From contig CAMPET010000185.1 in the NCBI GenBank assembly GCA_946803715.1, positions 95,377 through 145,187 on the forward strand: a stretch of 49,811 nt of DNA, given 5' to 3'. The DNA is from Beroe ovata (Eukaryota > Ctenophora > Nuda > Beroida > Beroidae). Position 1 is the first letter of the stretch, and each line of letters starts with the position of its first letter. The notes beneath the pieces were generated by a model. It was not told the origin of the DNA. It did no database searches and was given only the letters and a program-made list of their open reading frames with translations. Of the stretch, positions 37,401-46,428 are shown piece by piece. Position numbers and translations under genes: made by a program.

Positions 37401-37626
37401 AAGTCGCCATAGCAACCCACTTTACACGTGCTACAGTTGTCGGTCACTCACGTTTCCTAGGCAGACTCCGGCGACCCGGGCCATCCCTGGACAAGTCAAA
37501 TGTCCCATGATCGGCTGCCTTGTCCTTGTCTCCACTTCTGATGAAACTTTTCAGGAAACCAAATGTGGAGGAAGGTAGATCGATACCCTTTTTTACATTA
37601 CTGTAAAACATAACAAACGGAAACAC
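9139..37626 (-). CDS. DH-PH RhoGEF of PLEKHG type (whole gene, 23 exons)
   Basis: A Rho-family guanine nucleotide exchange factor. Exons in order: 37626-37452, 37028-36840, 32145-32045, 31462-31307, 31126-30974, 30718-30621, 30444-30369, 29337-29291, 28856-28706, 27948-27901, 16016-15924, 15808-15770, 15485-15375, 15297-15208, 15110-14942, 14502-14420, 14253-14090, 13385-13142, 13002-12260, 12082-11608, 10931-10845, 10578-10547 and 10096-9139. All junctions keep phase, giving about 1,493 residues. Order: Gln-rich N-terminus, DH at about 222-420, PH at about 432-545, then about 900 disordered residues. The early DH-PH with a long tail and a total near 1,400 residues match PLEKHG1-3. The first ATG in frame is 37626; 37611 also fits, and an upstream exon spliced at 37600 is possible. 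One intron (27900-16017) contains three other genes. The N gap lies in intron 2. Confidence 0.8.
10313..10422. repeat. 16-bp terminal inverted repeats, 110-bp MITE-like unit
   Basis: GAGAATCATTCTGGTG at 10313-10328 is the exact reverse complement of 10407-10422. The interior is 78 bp. It lies in the last RhoGEF intron. No coding sequence and no clear target-site duplication were seen. Confidence 0.6.
13443..14089 (-). other. RhoGEF intron, no recognisable feature
   Basis: AT-rich intron between exons 14253-14090 and 13385-13142. The minus frame at 13809-14063 has no coding features. Confidence 0.6.
14942..16016 (-). CDS. RhoGEF exons: end of DH and PH domain
   Basis: Exons 16016-15924, 15808-15770, 15485-15375, 15297-15208 and 15110-14942, mostly phase 0. 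They encode the last DH helix (VAIHINNVKR), then the PH core: EYGALKLEDTFKV, RSVFLFEKLLLITKPKDGKY, EIIITEGEKKNPKFEV and the C-terminal helix TKATWVYELKRCMLEHSP. The spacing and the EYGxLxLExTFxV pattern resemble PLEKHG1-3. PH domains next to DH usually position the GEF at membranes or on the GTPase. The acceptor of the fourth exon is taken as CCATAG at 15298, because the next AG would put a stop codon in frame. Confidence 0.85.
16017..17221. other. intron sequence with TG microsatellite
   Basis: 3' part of the large RhoGEF intron. It contains a (TG)n repeat at 16421-16456 and a minus-strand AATAAA (TTTATT at 17004-17009) about 210 bases past the stop of the secreted-protein gene, a plausible poly(A) signal for it. 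The plus frame at 16153-16392 is followed by a GTAAAG donor-like site at about 16290, but I could not tie it to any gene. Confidence 0.55.
17222..18359 (-). CDS. secreted cysteine-containing protein, family not recognised
   Basis: Two exons, 18359-18158 and 18009-17222 (stop TAG), join in phase 1 to give 329 residues. The N-terminus MLFLVFLLPLSWGFHC is a clear signal peptide. The mature part is acidic at the start (CDVDEDLDN) and holds about a dozen cysteines, including a CCC triplet (MYCCCVDMATAE) and a C-terminal cluster ending GGCDKSCSQNANMDF. It finishes in a Glu/Lys helix (EYEAKLKEEEEAAEH). No membrane anchor follows, so the product is probably extracellular. I do not recognise the family and assign no function. 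It sits inside the RhoGEF intron on the same strand as its host. Confidence 0.75.
18360..19180. other. spacer within the RhoGEF intron
   Basis: Holds the 5' flank of the secreted-protein gene and the 3' flank of the minus-strand 5'-nucleotidase. No exon, repeat array or RNA gene recognised. Confidence 0.55.
19181..21190 (-). CDS. ecto-5'-nucleotidase (CD73 family), paralogue A, no GPI-type tail
   Basis: Family reaction: hydrolysis of extracellular AMP to adenosine and phosphate. Exons 21190-21046, about 20935-20744 and 20589-19181 give about 581 residues. A signal peptide (MNLCTLVMVVTVWIVGSTC) is followed by the metallophosphoesterase domain: FELNIYHTNDIHARYD, SAGDWFSG, YGNHEFDNG (catalytic His-Asp), VGHAG and VVGGHTNSF. 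The C-terminal substrate domain has RECEMGNLIADAN, LPFENTID and EGGDGYSMF. The usual NxGGIR motif reads VAGAIR (19661-19678), losing the Asn that corresponds to human Asn390. The Phe before GGDGF is replaced by Tyr. The chain stops at SRMFYA with no hydrophobic tail, so it is probably secreted. The exon 2 acceptor (CAG at 20938-20936) is the best phase-compatible choice, but another acceptor is possible. Confidence 0.85.
20640..20730. repeat. short tandem repeat in nucleotidase A intron 2
   Basis: About five imperfect units of AGAGCAGTTCAATAGG. The duplicated segment after the n (around 21920-21936) has a single unit, so the array differs in copy number between the two copies. Confidence 0.8.
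21191..21613. other. 5' flank of nucleotidase A, ending at the n join
   Basis: Upstream region of exon 1. It recurs nearly unchanged at about 22408-22826 after the join. It ends at the single n at 21614. Confidence 0.7.
21615..22407 (-). CDS. truncated second copy of nucleotidase A (exons 1, 2 and start of exon 3)
   Basis: Exon 1 is 22407-22260, exon 2 ends near 21949, and exon 3 starts at 21865 and is cut by the n at 21614. It is nearly identical to 20339-21190, introns included. Differences: a three-base insertion in the signal peptide, a few substitutions, and a contracted tandem repeat in intron 2. Sequence 21615-22826 matches 20339-21613 from end to end, exactly as two overlapping contigs would. 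The simplest reading is an unmerged allele rather than a real third gene. A tandem duplicate truncated by chance at the join cannot be excluded. Confidence 0.8.
22408..25443. other. divergent intergenic region between the two nucleotidases
   Basis: Holds both promoters. Contents: 2.5 units of AGGGCAATTAACAGCT at about 22915-22957, a run of G at 23000-23007, and a perfect 15-bp hairpin at 23273-23306. The frames at 22984-23293 and 24211-24414 have no coding features. No RNA gene recognised. Confidence 0.6.
23273..23306. repeat. perfect 15-bp hairpin
   Basis: Arms 23273-23287 and 23292-23306 are exact reverse complements around a 4-base loop (ACCC). The site lies between the divergent nucleotidase genes. 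Confidence 0.9.
25444..27543 (+). CDS. ecto-5'-nucleotidase (CD73 family), paralogue B, GPI-type tail
   Basis: Exons 25444-25588, about 25716-25895 and 26063-27543 give about 601 residues. Signal peptide, metallophosphoesterase motifs (HTNDIHARYD, SAGDWFSG, YGNHEFDNG, VVGGHTNSF) and C-terminal substrate motifs (NSGGIRAG, LPFSNTID, GGGDGFDMF) are all intact, so this copy should be catalytic. It ends with a small-residue stretch (EISGSYALRGSALV) and a hydrophobic tail (LGFVLSFISF), the pattern of a GPI-anchor signal. This predicts a cell-surface AMP hydrolase supplying adenosine. Exon 2 lacks four bases (ATAG) present in both minus-strand copies. Only a downstream acceptor (TAAAG at 25711-25715) keeps the frame, otherwise the frame breaks. 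Exon 1, intron 1 and an internal stretch of exon 3 are nearly identical to paralogue A. Confidence 0.85.
27544..27900. other. 3' flank of nucleotidase B
   Basis: AT-rich spacer between the nucleotidase stop and the 48-base RhoGEF exon at 27901-27948. No feature recognised. Confidence 0.55.
27901..31462 (-). CDS. RhoGEF exons encoding the DH domain
   Basis: Exon 31462-31307 gives a Ser/Lys-rich lead-in. Exon 31126-30974 carries the first conserved DH helix (YIVEELITTEKVYMQDLQDI). Exon 30718-30621 gives GYMVPME and FVNIKPIGDFH, exon 30444-30369 gives NFLEQLDECKTE, and exon 29337-29291 gives FALYNEYCRKVP. Exon 28856-28706 carries the hallmark segment FLHRPIQRILKYPLLLR. Exon 27948-27901 is only 48 bases (DLQKYTIGTKYASSVE) and leads into the PH-side exon starting AALDRITGVAIHINNVKR. 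These correspond to conserved regions CR1-CR3, which contact the switch regions of Rho GTPases. The 28706 donor is followed at once by a 13-bp minisatellite in the intron. Confidence 0.9.
28501..28696. repeat. 13-bp minisatellite, 15 units, in RhoGEF DH intron
   Basis: GTGCTGGCACATA units with a strict 13-base period, GTGCTG starting at 28506 and ending with the unit at 28688. The array begins within ten bases of the 5' splice site of exon 28856-28706. The long minus-strand frames through it (Cys-Gln-His-Tyr repeats) are intronic artefacts. The second copy of this region at 48961-48976 has one unit. Confidence 0.93.
29338..30368. other. RhoGEF DH intron
   Basis: Intron between exons 30444-30369 and 29337-29291. 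Short plus-strand frames (29274-29722, 29828-30070) carry no coding features. Nothing else recognised. Confidence 0.6.
32045..37626 (-). CDS. RhoGEF N-terminal exons
   Basis: Exons 37626-37452, 37028-36840 and 32145-32045 precede the DH exons. The first encodes a short hydrophobic start followed by a basic, charged segment. The second encodes a Gln tract (LQQQQQNMLPQQQQLLLQQH). The third encodes a polar linker ending KPTSPRQ. The junction codons, AAA C|AT then CAG G|TT, agree in phase. No domain is recognised, and the region is probably disordered. The 4.7-kb intron between the second and third exons contains the 87-base assembly gap, so another exon could be missing there. Confidence 0.65.
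35262..35348. other. assembly gap (87 N) at a CA repeat
   Basis: Run of N. The left edge is a (CA)n repeat starting about 35237 and the right edge is a run of G. A simple-sequence region was not assembled through. Confidence 0.99.
35949..36040. repeat. 23-bp tandem repeat, four units
   Basis: GTGTCAAGAGAAGGAAATAGTCT repeated four times with few changes. Scattered GTGGTGTCAA words precede it from about 35770. Confidence 0.88.
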
Positions 37627-39410
37627 AACCTAACATTTGACGCTTCCCAGCGAAGACTTCACCACCTACTACATTGTGCTGTCACGTGATGCCCTGCACG
37701 TGACACGTTGAGAACCAATGACGGCGTCGCTATGGTGACACGTGCCGGTCACGTGCGAATTGTCAGCATCTACTAGGAGCGTGCTACTGTACATCCTGCA
37801 TTCATACATCATGCAACCTTACTGTTGTACTTTGTTAAATCCCACTGAGTTGAATGCGATTGACACATTGATAATCATCCGAAATCTTGATTGCACTCGA
37901 CGTAAAGTTCTTGTTAAAAAGGATTTCTTTGACTCCAAGGTGATGTCAGCAAGAAATATTTTAAATACAGACATCAGCCACGCGATTCACTATCTTGTTT
38001 TAAATATTGCGATGAGTAGAATCTTGTTATTTGACACGAGGCGACTAATCGATGGAGAGTGCCTTCCCCAAAATATCCCCAAAAATCAGCAAATGAATAT
38101 TGAATGTCTTATAGGGGGACAAATCGATACATAGTATAATTGATGCCCACAATTTGGCACTGTCGACAGACAGCTAGGTACTCACCATTAGAAATGGTCA
38201 ATGTTCGCCATCCACCTAAACAAAGTTCAAAACAGATTAGAATATAGATATCTAGGATATACAAAAACAAATATCTCATTTAACATGATTCGCTTTTCGG
38301 GGAATGGCAACAAAACAAGCACAGGGCACAAAACTCTCTATTCCAAGGTTTAACCCAGGCGGAATGTTCATACAAGAAGTAATATAGAAGTATAAGTCAA
38401 AGAATGTAATTCCACAGCAATCAGGGAATTTGCATTATAACGCGATTTCTTAATATTCTTGATTTTTAAACAAGCCCAGGTCCAAAGACTGTTAAAACTT
38501 TTAACTGTTGCTGTAGATGTTAGCCTTGATTGTGCTAATGATAGTAATACCATTTTTCCAAGAAATCAATTAAGGACTAATTGAACAACTTAGGATCTAA
38601 CTGCTAGTATTATAAAGGAAAGGTCCGCCAGCGAATTTTGTCGTGTTCTAGGTCAGCATCGATGTTTTACTAATTGGCAGCATTTAGACATGTACAAAGA
38701 AATTTGCAATGTGATGTATATGAATCTGCGCCCAGAGCAATAATATATGGACCAATGAAGACATGCATGGGTAGATCCATGATTCAGATACAAATTGGTA
38801 AAATAGAAACATAGATCCTCATGTAGCTATTGTAAATCTGTACTGAGTAGTTAAGAGCATAATATTATATATCAACTCAAATCAAGTCAGCAAATTTTAA
38901 GTAAAAAATATCTACATACACAATACAAAGTATCCTTAATTATAAATCATTGCATTGATGAAACCAGACAAAAAGGGTATTAGATTGCCATCATCTTATC
39001 AGCTTACAACATGTCAACAAATCAATGCATAACTGACACATCGTAATATGCAAGATGATATGACTTTATGCAGCTAGAAATCCCATGAATTTGAGGAGAA
39101 GTGGTTTTTTATGATAATTTCGGGAAATCAACAGTTCTTCAGTTCAGTTAAAAACATTACTTTGGAGGAACCTCCTTATCTAAGTACCTATGGCAGATAT
39201 TGTGAGGGAGCACACTTTATTGAAAAACTGGAGCCATTTAGAGTGTTGCAAAACAAAATGCTGTCAAGAGAGAGTGGCTCATTCTCTGATAGCACATTCT
39301 CTTGGTGCAAGTGATAAGTGATTTCAATAGGGAGTAATGTTGAGAAAACAGTGAATAAAGGAAGTTCTGTCAAGTGAAATATAGTTTAAAGAAAATGATG
39401 TCAAGATATG

Positions 39411-39560
39411 GTGGTGTCAAGAGTGAGTCAGTCAACAAGGAGTTGAGTCAAGAGTATGATATCAGGAAAACTGATGTAAGATAGGGTGGTGTCAAGAGTG
39501 AGTTAGTCAACAAGGAGTTGAGTCAGGAAAACTGATGTTAGGGAAAAGTGGTGGCAAGAG
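39411..39560. repeat. long tandem repeat built on GTGGTGTCAAGAG
   Basis: A 75-bp unit starting GTGGTGTCAA at 39411 recurs at 39486, the second unit shortened by about 15 bases. Related words continue to about 39620. Confidence 0.8.
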
Positions 39561-40288
39561 CCATGGTTAAGGAGAAATGTTGTCAAGAGGAAGGTTTGTA
39601 ATGATAAGTGGTGTCGAGAGAAAGTGTTGCCAAGCAAGAATACTGCTGGGAAGATATAGGGGTTTAACCAATAACTATCGCATTAATTTTTTGTTATAAT
39701 CATCTAAGATATCAGAAGTTGAATCACCAATTTCAGGACGCTCCTATTCTAGTATGATCTAGTCAGAAACCATGCCTGTACTGTCCATTGTCTACAATAT
39801 AGGCTCAGATAGAAAGAGGGCGCGCGGACGTGACTAGCATCGCCAGACAATAAGAACTACGTGCAGCGCGGCATTGCCGAATGCTATCTGTCCGTACTGT
39901 ATCTTGCGCGCGCGTCGCGCGCGTTTCCATCGAAATCTTTTGCTGCTGATCACTGATGTTTGCTATATTTTGACGATTGCAAAACGGCGAGCGCCAGCAA
40001 AATAATTTGCGCGCGCAATTTTTGAGAATAATTTATGCGCGCGCAATGAAATTCCAAATTACGATCACAGATTCAAATAAAAGCTGAAATATTCTGAAAA
40101 GTGAAACGATTCAACAATAATTGTAATGTTGACTGTGTTAAAATATTCATTAATTTGTATTTTCGAATTGGTATTTAAAACGGTACCTTTCAAAAATTTG
40201 TCTTCAACCAAGTCTCTTAATGTTCGATCTCAGTGTATCAATTAACTGTTGGTATCAATAATAAACCTGTCAACAGCAATCTGATAAA

Positions 40289-40301
40289 GCTAATAATAAT
40301 G

Positions 40302-40341
<40 letters not shown>
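40289..40341. repeat. TAA microsatellite
   Basis: (TAA/ATA)n, about 16 units with one interruption, just upstream of the nucleotidyltransferase gene. Confidence 0.95.
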
Positions 40342-40418
40342 GCTAATTATCTGCATGGTTTCAGACTTTAGTAAGCAAGACATTGTTTCAGGGCTCTCAT
40401 GATGTCTTTAGGTCCATT

Positions 40419-43023
40419 ATGATAGGCGAAACTATATTCAAAGATGGACGAATTTTCTTCTCTGGTAAAAATTTAATGTGTGATAATGAGGACTTGGCTA
40501 TTCAAAATGTGGAGAAGCTTGTACATGAAATAGATGAAGGAATAGGTGCTGAGGACATCTATCAGTTAAACATAAGAAAAATTTATCAACAATTGCTGTC
40601 AGAGGCATCTAAATGCCTCCAATTTCATCAAATTGCCACATTTGGATCTTCAGTGAATGGTTTTCGCAGTAGACAATCTGATGTCGATTTCATTATTGAG
40701 TTGAAAGAAGATGGGGTTGATGATCAGTTATGCATATTGAGAAGTCAATTGATGAATTCAAAGACATTTCAGTTGAAGAAGGTCATCATCAATTCATATG
40801 TGCCACTAATCACAGTGAGGCATTTTGACACACAGTTGTACTGTGATATCACTTTTTCATCGCCAACGATTCCAAGAAGAGATGTTGTTCACAATACCAA
40901 ACTTCTCAAGTCATATTCAAGTAACTTTCCAGTTGTCGCCCAAAGTTTCAGATTTCTCAAACATATCCTCTACTATACAAAATTCTGTAGTGCAAGAACT
41001 CAAGGACTGTCAACTTATGGTCATATCATACTCTTTATATACTTTCTAACCCATGAAATGGAGCCCAGACTGCCTTTGATTGATACAAAAACGTTCAAGT
41101 CAAAGAGAAGTCATCTCAGTGTAAACCTATCTCCTGCCAAATTGGTTCTGAGCTATCTGCAATACGTTTCATGTGAACTAGATTCTTCTAAGTTCAATTT
41201 AGATATCAGATATGAGAATAAGATTACCAGATCACAAAATTTCGGCTCCCAAGGGAAACTAACCATTCTTGACCCTTACATAACCAAAGATCTCGGGAGA
41301 TACATGAAGGAGCATCAATTATACTCTTTCAAGCTCTTCTGCTACCATTTGCTTGAGCACCTACTGTTGGATCCTCCTAGCAACATCAACAATCTTGACA
41401 AGTGGTGTTCCAAATACGATTCTACCAGTTTGAAAACTCCTGAGCTGAGCCCAAATTGTGGTGAGTGTCTCATTGAAGGATAATACTTGTTAAAGAACAT
41501 CAATTTGTCAATACTCTCATTGATTTTTCAAACTCTCTCAGCTCATAACACATTTTTTTCTAATCAGTTTATGTTTTCTTGCAGCACCAGTGTACCTGAT
41601 AAGCCGGCCAAAATATCATACAAAGCGCAAGAAAACCACACCTCCAAAGTCTCCAATGTCATATACTGAAAGTTGGAATGTGACTATTCCTTTTCAAGTA
41701 CACAATCCAACATCTGTAACCCCGCACGAGAAAGATGTCAGGAAGATTTGTGTGAACTGGAAGCGTGTGTTGGGTAATTTAAAGATCTATACATTAAGTT
41801 TCATTTGAATATATACGTACCGGCGTTTTTTGAACTCATCGTGGAGAACAGAGCCCTTGTTTTATGCTTCTAATAACTCCAGGACCTGCCATTTCTCTGC
41901 TCATGGATATGATCGATGTATCCATACTGGAACTGCAAGGAATCCTTGTGTTCGGCAAAGAAACAGAGTTACAACTTGTGGAGGAGATGTTTCGTAGCCT
42001 CCCCCTTCCGGCTGACTTTATTGTCGCTAGCTGCTTTTCCGGGAACAAACCCGGAGCTCAACTCTTCTTGACCACCTACCACCAGACCGTGGGTTGAATA
42101 TCACCATCCTGTTGAAAATTTGAAGGTGATTTTTGACAGAATTGTGTTGATTGCTTGATTTCTTTAGATATCGAGGAAGATTGATACATCGGCGGTCAAA
42201 CATGTTTGCATCTACAAACCGTCATTTCAACTTCCGATTTCATTCTGGAGAATCCTCAGATCTTCCTTCGCCAACAGCAAGGTATTTTAGAGACGTGGTT
42301 AGCTCAGGCCCAAGAAATGTCAAATTTACCTCCGCGACTCAAATGACTGACAGCTCCTCAGGGTATCGGGAAAGGGCCGAAATTTTACCAGGAATCGATT
42401 CAGCGCTCAAAAATACATAGGATAAGATGGTATCTGCATGAAAATTGAACAAAAAATTTTCTTCGAATTTCCGATCTCCGTATCTGTAGAAGTTGAAGTG
42501 AGTGATCTGACATCTCACACTTTTATACTTCGATTTTGAAGGTCTATACTGATCAGTTTAATGGCACTTAAGACGTCATTTTTCCATCAAATCAACTCTC
42601 CTGCTCTCACACTACAAATATCAGCCAACTTTGCGATCGTTTGAAGTTCATTTTTTGGCAGGAAGGATATTGTAAATGAATGTTTCTGGCCTATTCGTGG
42701 ACGCAGACTCCGAATCTGGAGTAATTCCAGGGCTATCTCATTCGGAAATATGTGAAAATTCCGCATTATTCTTGGATTATTACCTCCAATAGTTTCATGA
42801 CCCCTTCCTTCCCCAGTTTCAGTTGTATTTCCTGGTGCCGACAGCCGAGGGGAAGTGTACAGAGGACATAGACATGCTGGCACGTCTCTACCGTTCCCGA
42901 GACGATACTCAGACCAAGTACTTGTGTACACTTCAGTTGGGAGACATTCGGAGTGAATTGGGGGAGCGAGAGAAGAAGTTTGCATCGCTTCCTGCTGATC
43001 TTGAGCTTCATCAGTTACTGTGA
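40419..43023 (+). CDS. non-canonical poly(A)/poly(U) polymerase-type nucleotidyltransferase
   Basis: Exons 40419-41460, 41585-41773, 41883-42088, 42168-42281 and 42817-43023 (stop TGA) join in phase to 585 residues. The first exon carries the polymerase-beta-like nucleotidyltransferase signature FGSSVNGFRSRQSDVDFIIEL (its first 20 residues cover the GS, GF and SDVD core), with a third acidic residue in YCDITF. A helical segment typical of the central domain (FRFLKHILYYTKF, TYGHIILFIYFL) follows. Together these fit Cid1/TUT/TENT enzymes that add A or U to RNA 3' ends. The C-terminal 240 residues or so (exons 2-5: a basic KRKKTTPPKSP linker, then mixed alpha/beta sequence) match nothing I recognise. 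ATG 40419 is the first in frame; an upstream exon ending near 40388 is possible. A poly(A) signal candidate is at 43422-43427. Confidence 0.72.
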
Positions 43024-44950
43024 GTGTTTCACTATGTGGTAAGACGTTAATGGTCATCAGTGAATTGTCCAGAAAGTTGTCTATCTGAAATCTATCATAA
43101 CACAAATTCATGATTTAGATAGTAAAATGTGTCAAACTGTCATATGATTATTATGTCATGTTATCTTGACACTTCACTGACACGTACCATTAGCACATTG
43201 TACAATGTACAATGTACATCATAAGTGACGTGCTATTTTACATTGTTCACTGCATATTGAATAGTACAATTATTTTAAGCCAGATGTTAGTGTGGATTGT
43301 GCATCAGCACCCGGAATATTCCTACAATAGATAGTACAGTGAGTAGCGTGTCAATATGGGAGCCGTTACAAATGAAAAGTACAGCTTTATTGCCATGCTA
43401 TTTGTGACACAAGATTGTCTAAATAAATACAACTCATATTGACTTGCGCATGACATGCGACAATCTGTCTTGTCACACTGTCATTTCAAAATGGCAGTGT
43501 ACTGCGTACGTCTTATCTTGATACACTTCCTATCAGCTAGACGTCAACAACAATTTGTTTTTATGTAGTGTGTGTGTGTCTGTGTGTCTGTGTCTGTGTC
43601 TGTGTGTCTGTGTTTGTCAGTCGTCTTTGTCTGTGTTTATCTGCGTTTGGTTGTGTTTATCTGCGTGAGCTTCTGTAACCGCCCCTTTCTATAGAATCAA
43701 TAAGTGTGATGATCAGGGAGCCTTGTCTGTTATTCTGCATAACTGCAACTCCACATATCACGTATATCAGATTATCAAGCCCACTTGTGCCATTACAGTG
43801 GCCATTATGTCATTAGTCATGCGGTTATGGTAATATTTGCCCTGAATTTGGAAATGTTTCCCCTGATGTTAGAGTGAAAATGCAGCACTGACTCAAGTCT
43901 CAATACAGAGTGGTTATGTCCTATAAACAAGCACACATCTGATGTACTTGACCATGGTGTGTATAGCAACATTGATGCACACATGTCACACTTTTTCTTG
44001 TTGTGGTTCTGTTATATTTGTAGCGCGCGGAGTCCTCTGATCTGTTGTACTGGAAGCGGAAGACGCGCGCGTTTGAGAGGAAGTGCGCGCGCGACCAAAA
44101 GTTGGTCGGTTTATATAAATGCAAGACGCAAGTAGATATTTATAGTAGCGATAACCTAACTTATAGGTTATAAGCACGTTTTTGAGCATACATCTTCCTG
44201 ATCGAATGAATTTCAGAGATATGCCAAGTGAAATCTAGCGATGAGCAACTGTCTATGCAGACGAACGCAGTTTCCTTCATAGCAATTTGCGAGGTATTAT
44301 AGGTGAGTAATATCACATGGATTCAACTTTTAGAACTGTAGAACTGTTTTACAAGTGTAGGAAAATATTCTGTTTTGTTTTGATATCCCTTCATTGATTG
44401 CGAGTTCTGTTTGGGTCGTAGAAGATATTTAATTATTAAATTTACGTCAAAATTCTATGTTCAGTTATTATAAGTAGTATGACCATGAAAATGAATTTTT
44501 TCCGCTTTTGATTTTATAATATTTTTGGTTTACTTAAGAGGCATGATTGTACATACTCGACACATTTGAAACGCACATTGAATTTGGCACGCTATCAGTA
44601 CATAGAAATGATTTCGATGGGTTTATCAGATATTTTGATAAAACCGAAAGATTATATTTCAAATCCAACATTTGGATTGAACAGACCGTTTGTCATACAA
44701 ATTTAATTTTGGTTGATCTATAGATTGTAAAATAAGTTGATTTTGTGCATATCATATTCACTGTAGCGTTTTGCATTGTGTCGAGTCTTAGCATTTTTTA
44801 CAATATCAAAAACCTAATTTGTTATGTTTATAGTTTGAAATGACTTGATACTCCCGCTATGCTTTCACGGGGAGGCAACAGATATGATGTAAAATATAGA
44901 TGTGTTTAAATAAGTAATAACTGAATGATCTCATGTCATTTTTCTTGCTT
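43024..44950. other. spacer with TG repeat and TGTACA palindrome
   Basis: Contains TGTACAATGTACAATGTACA at about 43199-43218, a (TGTGTC)n run at 43567-43615 and CG-rich patches near 44025-44095. The last part (about 44733-44950) recurs after the next contig. Confidence 0.65.
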
Positions 44951-45771
44951 NAAGGGATTAGAGTAACTACTGAGATATATGTGAAATGAACCGATGAGGA
45001 TGGAGGAGGTAAACTGTACTGAGAAGTGAGATAACTGTGGGATCAGAGTTAAGGTTCATTTTACAATGTACATATCAGTGTACAATGTACATGTTTATAG
45101 AACCTTTGGAAATTGGTAAATGGTACCTACTCGGTACACTGAAAGTCTCGGGCAACGAAGTGTCATTCGAATGAAGCATAACCGTCGCTGGTTTAACAAT
45201 TGATTACCTATATCCTCCGATTACTGTCATAACTGCTGATTATGGAATAGAACTAGAAGTAAACCCTCAAAATTCAATAATAGTCACCGTACGGGATCAA
45301 ATCAGAATAAGCCGCCTCGATCAAGATTAGCACGATCAAGATTAGCACGCCGATATACAACTACAACAAACGCATCTGATAATGAACGGTCTCCCACGTG
45401 CATATGCGATGAATTCTTGCGCGCAGTAACTATTATTGGCACGTGCCAGTCGGGAGCTTTCAGATGCAGTTATTTTAGATTTGTTTCAAGTCTCCCCAGA
45501 GTCTATAGTTATTGACGAAAATTGATCGGATTTTCAAGCCCTGTCTGCCTGTCCTTGTACCTCCCATAACTCTCTTGAATCAGACCAGCCTTTTTTTCGT
45601 GCTAGTACCAGCCTGCTGATCATTTTGATACACATGTTTTCGTTAATCACGTCGTTTTTTTATTCATTCACCCCTATTGGTAATGGTATTGAGGTATTCA
45701 TCTTCATCATTTACCTGACTTTTCGAAATAAAGTGTGATATGATCGTTGAGGTGCATGCTAGGTGTGCGAT

Positions 45772-45872
45772 AGGCCCGCTAGCCACGCGCTAGCTGCCAC
45801 TAGCTATAATTGAAAGAATTTTAGTATAGCGCAGCGCTAGCTATGCGCTAGTTCCGCTAGGCGCGCGCTGGA
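45772..45872. repeat. GCTAGC-rich palindromic cluster
   Basis: At least eight GCTAG/CTAGC words in 100 bases, several self-complementary (GCGCTAGC, GCTAGC). The cluster precedes the satellite on the same small contig. Confidence 0.7.
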
Positions 45873-45912
45873 AAGGGAAAAACTAAAATCCGGTAAGGTG
45901 GACCCGTGTGGC

Positions 45913-46427
45913 GGCCCTTAACTTGGGAACCGATTATCATTTCGACGTGAAATTTAGGCAGTCCGACTTTCTAATGGTCCTTGAACTATGGTAGAAGTTC
46001 CAAGTCAATCAGTGTATCCGTTTGGAAGCTATCCTCAAATGCTCACTCAAACTGACATGATTTTGGTGAATTATGAGCTATAGTGGCCCTTAACTCGGGA
46101 ACCGATGATCAGATCGACTTAAAATTTTGGCTGTCTGAGTATCTAATGGTCCTTGAGCTATGGTAGAAGTATGAAGTCAATCTGTCTATCCGTTTCGAAG
46201 CTATCCTCAAATGCTCACTCAAACTGATATGCTTAGGACGGACGAGTGGCTATTGCGGCCCTTAACTTGGGAAATGATTATCATTTCGCCATGAATTTGT
46301 GGCTGTCTGAGTTTTTAATAGTCCTTGAGCTATGGTAGAAGTTATAAGTCAATCGGTCTATCGGTTTGGAAGTTATCCACAAATGCTCACTCAAACTGAC
46401 ATGATTTAGGTGAATTAGGGGCTATAG
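45913..46427. repeat. 172-bp satellite, three units
   Basis: Unit starts (GGCCCTTAACT) at 45913, 46085 and 46257 are exactly 172 bases apart. Conserved words include GGTAGAAGT, AAGTCAATC and AAATGCTCACTCAAACTGA. The third unit runs into the single n at 46428, so the true array length is unknown. Confidence 0.93.
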
Positions 46428-46428
46428 N

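Larger units (their letters stand above)
37627..40418. other. divergent spacer between RhoGEF and nucleotidyltransferase
   Basis: Contains a 130-codon plus frame at 37742-38134 without recognisable motifs (probably chance), degenerate GTGTCAAGAG repeats at 39411-39620, CG-rich GCGCGC patches at about 39820-40040, and a (TAA)n run at 40289-40341. Both promoters should lie here. Confidence 0.55.

Noticed and set aside
37742-38134. 130-codon plus-strand frame starting near the RhoGEF 5' end
   Set aside because: No motif, no splice or start context worth trusting, and composition like the surrounding spacer; not called as a gene.
38191-38213. Short minus-strand exon-like piece between AG and GT
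   Set aside because: In the phase needed by the next RhoGEF exon it contains a stop codon; at most it is a 5' UTR exon.
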